Below, piece after piece: positions 55,985 through 64,000 of a stretch of DNA of 64,000 nucleotides (position 1 is the stretch's first letter; every line of letters begins with the position of its first letter). The notes under the pieces are model-generated. The model was not told the origin of the DNA. It saw nothing but the letters and a program-made list of their open reading frames with translations, and ran no database searches. Location of the stretch: contig OY755187.1 in NCBI GenBank assembly GCA_963576735.1, positions 14,198,001-14,262,000 on the forward strand. Reading direction: 5' to 3'. The DNA comes from Bedellia somnulentella. Taxonomy: Eukaryota > Arthropoda > Insecta > Lepidoptera > Bedelliidae. The translations under genes were made by a program, and so were the position numbers.

Positions 55985-56490
55985 CGATAAAACTAAAGTG
56001 GCCAAAGAGATATGTACAGCCAATGTAGATTGTATTTTAGGGCCGGCGCTGACTGCCGGCATGGCATGGCATAGCATTTCGATACAGATATAGCATTTTT
56101 AATCTTATTACCATTCGTATAGAATTCATTTTGACACAACGATGCCGAGGGAGGCCGCGGTAGGACAGAACGTCGGCATCGTTGTGTCAAAATAAAGTAA
56201 AATGAATTCTATACTCATGATAATAAGATTAAAAATGCTATCTATATCTGTACTGAAATCCTTTGCCATGCCATGCCGGCAGTCAGCGCCGGCCCTTAGT
56301 AGAAGCCGCGCAAGACCTTTAATTACCCGATTGAGAACATTCTTACTAAAGCGGGAGGCCGAAGCGAGACGAATGAAAGAGCATGTATAAGAAGAACGCT
56401 GAAGGTGAGGAAAGTAATAGTGTTTTTTCAGGATCGTGCATTTTGGCGATCATACGCCTGCCCCAATCGGAACAAAGTAATGTTAGTATT
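55985..56490 (+). mobile_element. RTE-like LINE 3' end split by a hairpin MITE
   Basis: KVAKEICTANVD before 56040; SRSRARPLITRL after 56297, and degraded CQDRA..WRSYACPN further on. The MITE at 56041-56296 interrupts what is one fragment. Confidence 0.75.
56041..56296. mobile_element. Long-hairpin MITE, copy 2, ~256 bp
   Basis: GGGCCGGCGCTGACTGCCGG and its inverse, as in 36073-36345. TTA occurs on both sides (ATTTTA|GGGCC ... GGCCC|TTAG), which may be a 3-bp target duplication. Confidence 0.85.
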
Positions 56491-56668
56491 CACAGAATGC
56501 TAAATTTCCGACTATTGTTTATTAAAATATCAAGAAACTATCATTTTTACTATCGTTAGGAAAACGATTTCTTCGATGTGAGGTGCGCTCTTTATGTAGT
56601 GTCATTATCAAGTCCAAGGTTTAAGATTGACTTATAATTTGAGAAATAAGTGTATAAATATTTCCTCG

Positions 56669-56906
56669 TTTTATTTTATTACTTATCTGAGGAAGGCACT
56701 TAGAGGTGGTTTAAACATGTAACCGGATTTATGAAAGAGAAGACCTGAAAACGAGAGCTAACATCATTTCTTGTGATATATTTTATCATTATTCTACGAC
56801 ATTCTTTTATTTTATTACTTATCTGAGGAAGGCACTTAGAGTTTTAACATGTAACCGGATTTGTGAAAGCGTAGATACGAAAACAAGAGTTAACATCAGG
56901 AAATAT
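56669..56906. repeat. ~138-bp tandem duplication
   Basis: TATCTGAGGAAGGCACTTAG and CATGTAACCGGATTTRTGAA occur twice with about 138-bp spacing and moderate divergence. Confidence 0.75.
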
Positions 56907-57467
56907 CTAATATACGTAGTAAGAATATAATATGAACCCTTGGTCTTTTAAGGGCATATTTGACAGCAATATTTGAGCATTCACAATACAATTGTCAGAG
57001 AGATGTATGATGTAAAAGAAACGGTCATGTATGAAAATATTGATGTAAGTAAAAGAAGCGCCGGAGAATCGCAAGGATCGGTCGAAGTGCCAATAATATA
57101 TATATATATATATGATGTCTGATGAGACCTAATGATGTGATAGTTTATGTATATTTGGTTTCAACATATGTAGCAGTACCTGCCCACCTTTCCGGTAAGA
57201 GGCGTGATGATACGCAGGAAAACGAAACATGTGAACAACGGAACTGTTCAATTTGATGATTCCAAAGCGTGTCAATTTACAGTGTATAAAGATATGTCGT
57301 AACATCATTTACATCGGTGACTATTTTTTTCGCCGCAAATCAGCATATCTTGCGTTTTTATTATTGAAACAAAGGTGTAATGGAATTTTATTAGATAAGT
57401 GAAAAGTATATATTCAATAGAAAATATATTTGCAAATGCAGATAATAATATTTTTAAATAGATTCTC

Positions 57468-57606
57468 AAATACATACATACAAACATACATATACTCACG
57501 CCATTATTTCCCATTGGGGTAAGCAGAGAATATCGATCGCCACTTTGTAAACCTCTCTGGCTTCGTTTACATCCATTATCATTTTCATACATGCTGTTTT
57601 ATTCTT
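57468..57606 (-). mobile_element. RTE-like LINE 3' fragment
   Basis: ATACTCACGCCATTATTTCC and ATCGATCGCCACTTTGTAAA, the family's end on the minus strand. A degenerate plus-strand fragment lies at about 57020-57096. Confidence 0.72.
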
Positions 57607-57680
57607 AAAAAAAATCTCAAATAACAATGAAAACCTCTTTCAAACAACGAATCAAAAATCTGAGGACCATGTCGGATATA

Positions 57681-57916
57681 TCGCTGCTTTCATATTATAG
57701 GGGCACATCTATAAAAATTGAGATTTCGAGTTTGAATAATATATGGGCATTTCATGCTTAATGGACTTACACTTATAAAGTTTTATGATTTTGTTATTAT
57801 TAGTTTAATTCATTTATGACCGATTTTGTGAAAATGCAGAGGCTCAAAACTCTTTAAACGCGTTTTCCCAACAATGATGATTTTTGAATTGTGCCCCTAT
57901 AATATGAAAGCAGCGA
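57681..57916. mobile_element. TA-flanked MITE, 236 bp
   Basis: TCGCTGCTTTCATATTATAG and its inverse at the right end. TA on both sides; TIR about 27 bp. Outer sequence like 35623-35880 but different inside. Confidence 0.82.
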
Positions 57917-58213
57917 TATGTATATTCTTCATCACTGTATACCTTCTCAATGACATCATATATCAGCTCACATAATGTACTACCCTGTCATATGTAAGCT
58001 CATCCTGGATTTATATGATAGAACCATAGTTCTCTGCTGCCCTTGTGTTAGTTGGCAGACAATAATGATGGCCCGGATAGCTTACCGTACCCTCTGTAGT
58101 TCCCAAAGAACCTTTCCAGTACTAATCTGGCTTTATCTGTATGCCCTAATACCCAAGGGGGGTATAATTGTTCTGCGATGTATGAAAGATGTGATGATAG
58201 TGAATTCAATGTC

Positions 58214-58852
58214 TTACATACATACACTTACGCCATAAATCCCAAAAAGGGGTAGCCAGAGCAATTGGCGTGGCAAATGATCTTACAATAAAATCGCGAT
58301 TAATATTTGTTCGGGGGCTCTCTGAAATAGTAAAGTTTATTGACTGAAAAAAACAATGTTGAAATAAAATTAAAAGATGTTGTCATCTGTCACTTTTTAA
58401 ATAGTTTTTTAAACAATCCAAATTAAACCTAAGCTGTACTTTTTCCGAAAACGAAATTACGAATATTATTAAACTTTGCTTACACACTTTGGGGGCCTTC
58501 ATGGCCAAGGGCCCCCGTATAACTGATACAGCAGATACGGCGCAGAGCTAGAAACTCCTCAGCCACATTTGGAAGATGATAAGAGACAAGATGGTAGATA
58601 TAAAGTATCGTTGGTAATGGGTCTCCTACCCCATCGCCCAAAAACCACTTTAACCCTTTATAAGGCTGTGGTCATATATTGGACACCATAACTTCAACCT
58701 ACAATACCTTCAAATAGAAATGAAAAACAATAAATTTTTGATCATACCTCTGCCTAATAAAGGGTTGAAAAGCCCCATACCCTTAGTCGCCTCATTCAAC
58801 ACCCGAGGGTAGAAATGAGTAGTGACATTTTAAGCCGGCACTACACGGCAAA
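58214..58852 (-). repeat. ~250-bp SINE-like retroposon interrupted twice
   Basis: Family sequence at 58214-58260, 58543-58653 and 58769-58852. The first insertion (about 58261-58542) is bordered by CAGAGC on both sides. The second is the small MITE at 58654-58764. Confidence 0.75.
58654..58764. mobile_element. Tiny piggyBac-like MITE, 111 bp
   Basis: TTAA|CCCTTTATAAGGC at the left and GCCTAATAAAGGG|TTGA at the right: near-perfect 13-bp inverted repeats with a TTAA target, one copy mutated to TTGA. Confidence 0.65.
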
Positions 58853-59222
58853 CTCAATGTCCACTATCTCTAAAAAAATTTTTTTTTTCCAAAAGGAGGA
58901 AACCAATATTTAGGCAGAGATAAAAATGGCAATATCGTTCAAACGTATAAAGGTAAGTTTAGATTCGCAGGGTTATACTTAGGGTACTAAAGGTGTTTAT
59001 AATCAAATCACTCGCTGATTATATGGGGTATATGTTTTGTATTTCTGACAATAAACTCTTAACTAGTGTGTGTGTAAGTGGCAGAGATGGTGTAGTGCTA
59101 ATAAAAGCATGTAAAAGTCTAAAGTGGCTCCATAAAACTAAATAAATACTTGTGATTGTGTTCAATAAAACGACAGAATAATAGATCAATGTCTAGTCGA
59201 TATGAAGTCGAGCAGAAGGCAT

Positions 59223-59380
59223 AGCTACATACATACTACAATAAATAAACGCACGCCATTAGTTCCGATTGGGGCAAGTGGAGACTATCGATCTTCTGTA
59301 CCATCCTGGCAAACCTCGAGAGGTTAGCGTCGACTACATCCATCAATCTTTCAAATACGTGCCCTTTTGTTATTCACACC
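59223..59380 (-). mobile_element. RTE-like LINE 3' fragment
   Basis: CACGCCATTAGTTCCGATTG, GACTATCGATCTTCTG, then degraded coding sequence on the minus strand. Confidence 0.68.
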
Positions 59381-60046
59381 GCAGACGCTTTGTTTTTAAA
59401 ACGCATTCTCTGTTTGATATAGGTATAGGTTTATGACTCAAAATTGTTTTTATATAACCTTGCGTTTTATTGTTAGTGATAACCAAGTTGTTTGTAGCGA
59501 TAACCTATTTATTGTTCAATTCTAATTTAGACGACGGTATTTATTACATTACATAATATGCTAAGAGATGGTAGTGTATTAGAAAGTGATAAAGTGGTGT
59601 CTTACTTTCACATTTTTAATTCGCGGTTTTAAATTTTCCGTGCTGGTTTCAGGCTTTACAACAGAATTAAGTCTCAGAATGATATACCCATTTCATTATA
59701 ATCATTTTTATATTTTTTACTTAAGGATAATATTAATTGTGTAAAATTTTCCAAAATAATCATAATTATGTTGTGTGTATGCTAGGGACATATACCTAGG
59801 AATATGATCTAGCCCTATTTTCTATGTTCATATTATTATGTTTGTGTAATATTGATTGTATTCTGTTTTTTATGTTCTTCAATTAAATAAATAAATAAAT
59901 AAATTTATAATTGGAGCATATTTTTAATGTAATAACTTTCTACAACAAGAAACTGTCAATTAATGCATGTTTGCATATCACTCGCTGCACTATACTAAAT
60001 AAGATAGGTAGACAAGTCGTCGGTTTATTTTTGTTCAGTATTGCCA
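59381..60046. other. rugose intron 1, AT-rich
   Basis: (AAAT)n at about 59883-59905 after AT-rich sequence, possibly a retroelement tail. Nothing else recognised. Confidence 0.4.
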
Positions 60047-60172
60047 GCACTAGCAACCTTTTAACTAGATATCGCGTGCTATAAAACAGCCATCTCTTCT
60101 GCACTTACATAGTATCGTGTATTTTTATCTCATTCTAACCGACAGAGTAACGATAACTTAACAGTCGTGCTA
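60047..60172. mobile_element. Short MITE (copy C)
   Basis: Shares TAGATATCGCGTGCTATAAA and GCACTTACATAGTATCGTGT with copies A and B; ends diverged. Confidence 0.6.
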
Positions 60173-60299
60173 TGGCACTAATCTAAGATATAAATTAATT
60201 ATCAATAGCTATTTGATTATTCGACAAACGTGATAGTGAGAACAACTTTGTTATTTAAATCCCGAGTCAGGCCTATAACCATGGGTCTTCTTAAGTCAT

Positions 60300-60548
60300 A
60301 CATACATACACACATACATATACTCACGGCTATAAATCCCTAGAAGGGGTAGCCAGAGCTAAGGAACTAGAAGTTCCTCAGCCACTTTTGGGAAGTTGAG
60401 TGGGGAAAAGATGGCAAAATAAAGATTATTGGTGATGGGTCTCCAACCGCATCGCCCAAAATCCCTTAAAATCCCCAATGCCGTTAGTCGCCTCTTACGT
60501 ACACCCACCGGAAGAAATGGGGTAGTGTTATTCTAAGCCGACACTACA
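60300..60548 (-). repeat. ~250-bp SINE-like retroposon, full length, 9-bp TSD
   Basis: Direct repeats TTAAGTCAT at 60291-60299 and 60555-60563 bracket the unit (with a few extra bases at the 5' end). One of the cleanest copies. Confidence 0.88.
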
Positions 60549-60689
60549 CAGCAATTAAGTCATTTCTTAAGTCATCTATGTAGTTAATTTATCACGGTTG
60601 TTATCGGTGAGTAAAAACGGGGATATACGGGTGGACGTTTGAGTCATGAGTATGTTTGATTATTTTCTTGCCATTTGCATTGCTATATT

Positions 60690-60961
60690 TTGTATGGGGA
60701 AAAGATGGTAAAATAAAAGGTTTTTGGTGCCGGTTCTACAACCACATCGCCCATAAATCACTTAAAGAGCCCCTATACCATCTGCCGCCCCTTACGAACA
60801 CCCACGGAAAGCCATAAGGTAGTTCTATTCTAAACCGACACTACACAGCTATTCTAAGCCGACAGTACACAGCTATTCTATTTCCCCATTCAATTTCCAA
60901 AAGTGGCTGAAGAATTTCTTATTCTAAAGTTCCGGCTTTTATAGCCGTGAGTCTATGTATG
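60690..60961. repeat. Two truncated ~250-bp retroposon copies, head to head
   Basis: 60690-60848 is minus and about 60874-60961 is plus; they meet at TATTCTAAGCCGACAGTACA. A fragment of the tRNA-derived SINE precedes them at 60575-60650. Confidence 0.65.
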
Positions 60962-61285
60962 CTATATTTTCTTTCATATTTTAACATTGAATAAATTATT
61001 ACCTCTTATTTAAACTTTTAAATTTAAATATAGGTTTATTTCACTAATTTAAGACGTATTTTAAGTCGTATGTTATTTTGATCATAATATGACCAAACCT
61101 TTATCTGCCTGAATCTGAAAACTTTCAAAAATTTTGGATGTTTATTTGTGACAGAAATCCACTGCTTGTATTTGAATTCACCAAATATTATTTAACGAAA
61201 ATTATGATCAATTCACATACAGTTTTCTCCTATTTTTGGCTTTATAAACAAGCCCACTCTTTTGTTCTTTATGTTTTGATCTATA

Positions 61286-62576
61286 CGAGGGCTGCTATTT
61301 ATGTATCCGGAATAAAAAAAAGAAACAAACATATATCAATTAATATGGTTTTATTGCTTCTCAAAATATTCGCCGCTCAGATCTATACACTTTTGCATGC
61401 GTTGAAACCAATTTTCATAGCACTTTTTCCACTCAGACTGAGGTATCTCCAAAACGTGCATTTTGAACGCATCGACTGCCTCTTCGCGGCTCGAAAAACG
61501 TTGACCACGTAATTTTTTCTTCACATTTGGAAATAAATAAAAATCATTGGGTGCCAAATCAGGGCTGTACGGCGGATGACCTGTCAATTCGATCTTTTGA
61601 GCTTCTAAAAACTGAGTTGTGACGGCCGACCTGTGACAGCTAGCATTGTCGTGATGCAGAATGATTCTACGTTGTCGGTTAGTCTTTCTTATTTGTTCAA
61701 AGACTTCCGGCAAACAAATGGTCGTATACCACTCCGAATTAACAGTTTTACGATTCTCTAAAGGCACTGTAGCTACATGGCCATTTATACCAAAAAAACA
61801 AGCGACCATTTGCTTCAATGTGCTTTTTGCACGAATAACTTTTGTTGGGTTCGGCTCATCTTGGAACACCCACACCGTGGACTGCTGCTTAGTTTCGGGG
61901 TCGTAAGCGTAGATCCAAGATTCGTCACCTGTGTAGATATTATAAACAGCTTTTGACGCACCACGGTTGTATTTTTTTAACATTTCTTTGCACCAATCGA
62001 CACGAGCCTGTTTTTGATCAATACTCAAGTTGTGCGGAATCCAACGGGAGCAAATTTTTTTTACAGCTAAATGTTCATGAAGTATCTTATGTATGCTCGT
62101 CATACTAATGCCCAGAGATGCCTCTATCTCACGATATGTAACATGACGATCTTGAGTTATTAGTTCCCGGACAGCATCGATGTTTTGAGGTACAACGACC
62201 GTTTTAGGGCGACCTTCTTTAATTTCATCAGTAAGCTTAGATCGTCCACGATTAAACTCGCTAAACCAGTGATACACAGTGGTCTTTGAGGGTGCTTCAT
62301 CCCCAAAAGTTGAAGTAAGCTGATCGATGCACTGTTTTTGAGTTAGACCACGCCGAAAATCGTAAAAAATCATGGCACGAAAATGTTCACGAGTTAAATC
62401 CATGGTGGTGAAGACACGCAATTTTCAAAATGACGCTACGATGTGAAAACAATTGACAGTCACATAAAAATAAATGTATTCTAAAGCTAAAGAGTTCTAT
62501 TTTTAAATGATGTAATTACTTTTTAAATTATTGTTCTGTAAGTGGCCAGTTCCGGATACATAAATAGCAGCCCTCG
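61286..62576 (-). mobile_element. mariner transposon, 1291 bp, complete with TIRs and TA duplication
   Basis: Left end CGAGGGCTGCTATTTATGTA (continuing TCCGGAA) equals the reverse complement of the right end for 27 bp. TA lies at 61284-61285 and 62577-62578. The element contains a single uninterrupted transposase frame on the minus strand. No internal deletion is visible compared with the usual 1.3-kb size. Confidence 0.95.
61351..62421 (-). CDS. mariner transposase, apparently intact (DD34D)
   Basis: 356 residues from the first ATG or 350 from the second (MDLTREHFRAMIFYDF, the more likely start as mariners begin there). It cuts and pastes its own element by binding the TIRs. Seen: an N-terminal helix-turn-helix pair (QKQCIDQLTSTFGDEAPSKT, then TYREIEASLGISMTSI), linker WIPHNLSIDQKQAR, and the catalytic triad D166 (TGDESW), D258 (HHDNASCH) and D293 (YSPDLAPNDFYLF), with 34 residues between the last two. 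No stop or frameshift. The antisense open frames are shadows. Lies in rugose intron 1. Confidence 0.95.
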   Translation of the reverse strand: MRVFTTMDLTREHFRAMIFYDFRRGLTQKQCIDQLTSTFGDEAPSKTTVYHWFSEFNRGRSKLTDEIKEGRPKTVVVPQNIDAVRELITQDRHVTYREIEASLGISMTSIHKILHEHLAVKKICSRWIPHNLSIDQKQARVDWCKEMLKKYNRGASKAVYNIYTGDESWIYAYDPETKQQSTVWVFQDEPNPTKVIRAKSTLKQMVACFFGINGHVATVPLENRKTVNSEWYTTICLPEVFEQIRKTNRQRRIILHHDNASCHRSAVTTQFLEAQKIELTGHPPYSPDLAPNDFYLFPNVKKKLRGQRFSSREEAVDAFKMHVLEIPQSEWKKCYENWFQRMQKCIDLSGEYFEKQ

Positions 62577-62578
62577 TA

Positions 62579-64000
62579 CTTCGTTGAAAATATTTATTAT
62601 CTTGTGTACCACCGTAATTAAATGTATCATTTAACAAGAATTGCTAATAAGGCGTATTGTGAATTGGTGTTTTAAATACATTCTTAATTAATTAAATTGT
62701 GTCAAAATCTTGAACTGGTTCTTGTTTTCTTCCGTTGGAAATGTATCTCAACAAAACGTTTTCATGTAGAATGTTGCCAACACAACATATATGGCTCGAC
62801 TGGCACCAACTTATCAGAACTTATGAAACTTCTGACTGTACAGCCTTACTTCATGAATTGTTTCACCTATTGTTTACGCGGCATATTTGTAAAGGGGGTG
62901 GCGGAACAATAAACTATTTAATTATTAAGATACCCACCTTTTATCACGTGACAGAAGACAGGCCTAACGCCGCTTTTTATGAATACAATGATAAATGATA
63001 AGTAGAACTTAGTCATGTGACTTTTAAAACGATTTTTCTCTCACTGAACAACGTTTGGAAATAAACCACTCAATTAAAAAAAGCCGTAGAGGCGTGGTTG
63101 ATTGGTTCAGGCCTAGAAATCAAGCCTCTCTGCATCAATGATGTGGTCTCCCCACTGAGCTACTAGGTTTGAGTATATCAATATATTCTCTATTATTTAC
63201 GTATTCTTTGAAATAAATGTTTGCGCTCGTTCAATGCTTTTTTACGAACATTTGTATAAACTAAAGATAAAGAACAGCGACTACATAATTCGTCTACTCT
63301 TATGCGATAACAAAATAACTACCTATATTTTGTTAGACTTGCAAAAATGTCTCGTAAAGAGTTCGGACTGTGAATAATGTTTTGAGTGCTGAATATTGTA
63401 AAGTTGACAATGACGGCTGTCGCCAAGGGTCGCTCATTTCAGGTAAATGGTTCGGAAAACATTTAGATAATACCTTTGAGAGCGATCGCTTTAATACCGG
63501 ATTAGAGGGCTAAAGTATTGATTGCTTGCCTTAATTTGTTGATACGATAGACCTCTTGTAGATCGATGGTGCCCGGGTCTATTAGGAAAACGAATTAAGT
63601 AATTTTAATTAAATTTAAAGTAAGGTTCTTTTTTATACGTAAATCGTAAGGACGAGCAAGTTAGAATTATCTTCTGCTAAACGCTGTTTGTGTGGCAATT
63701 TTATTGACGTTTTTCAGTAATTTTTGATAGTTTGTTATTCAATTTAAAAATACCAAATTCGAGACGGTTCATTCATGATGGCTGGTTCTTGTAGTTCAAT
63801 GTAGTATACTGTTTACATGTTCAGTGTAGAGGGTAATTTTTGTATTTTTAAATAAAAAGTAAAATAGCTTTGTTTTTCAGTGAAGGATATAAAGTAAAAC
63901 TGCAGTTTAAGAACCGGTACTATGTAAAACATGACAATTAAACAAATAAAATAAATAATTTCTTTATTGACTAACAATCATACATAACACACCTTAATAT
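62579..64000. other. rugose intron 1, end of window
   Basis: About 62935-63020 resembles the 3' part of the tRNA-derived SINE family (TTATCACGTGACAG). About 63087-63170 on the minus strand has a tRNA-like GTAGCTCAGTGGGGAGACCA, possibly a decayed SINE head. Nothing else recognised. Confidence 0.4.

Noticed and set aside
57099..57114. (TA)n tract as a regulatory element
   Set aside because: Simple repeat next to an LINE fragment; no evidence of function.
61138..61906. Plus-strand frames of 124 and 81 residues
   Set aside because: Shadows of the mariner transposase on the opposite strand.

Overview
The window looks like nuclear DNA of an insect, most probably a moth or butterfly. It is AT-rich, with small, phase-consistent exons spread over long introns that are packed with dispersed repeats. 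The repeats include Helitrons of the kind common in Lepidoptera, RTE-like and other LINEs, SINEs, many MITEs, a mariner and a Dong/R4-like LINE. The taxon is inferred from protein similarity and repeat types recalled from memory; no search was run.

Four host genes can be supported. (1) On the minus strand, six exons between 29848 and 273 encode the first 333 residues of a kinesin-II motor subunit of the Klp68D/KIF3B type; the rest lies off the left edge. (2) On the plus strand, seven exons from 34702 to 44091 encode a complete 300-residue VPS26C (DSCR3), the arrestin-like subunit of the retriever cargo-recycling complex. (3) On the minus strand, nine exons from 53045 to 45394 encode a complete 420-residue septin of the SEPTIN6/Drosophila Sep2 group. 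(4) On the plus strand, 53727-53885 is the first coding exon of a neurobeachin/rugose BEACH protein; the rest lies off the right edge. Splice sites are GT-AG and reading phase is kept across every junction.

Layout: 1-29746 is Klp68D exons and introns with LINEs, two Helitrons, SINEs and MITEs. 29849-34701 separates the divergent Klp68D and VPS26C starts and holds a 1.25-kb foldback element, a split coding fragment and a 145-bp tandem array ending about 230 bp before the VPS26C ATG. 34702-44190 is VPS26C; its introns hold two foldback elements, a 149-bp triplication and a 5'-truncated Dong-like LINE. 45394-53045 is the septin gene, convergent with VPS26C. 53046-53726 is a short divergent interval between the septin and rugose start codons. 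53886-64000 is rugose intron 1, with an apparently intact mariner at 61286-62576.

The host genes share no obvious pathway beyond general membrane and cytoskeleton roles (motor transport, endosomal recycling, septin filaments, trafficking scaffold). The most informative novelty is in the repeats. A roughly 250-bp SINE-like retroposon present in about 20 copies ends in the same 3' sequence as a family of RTE-like LINE fragments here, which suggests it borrows that LINE's machinery. Several nested insertions keep target-site duplications and give relative insertion ages.
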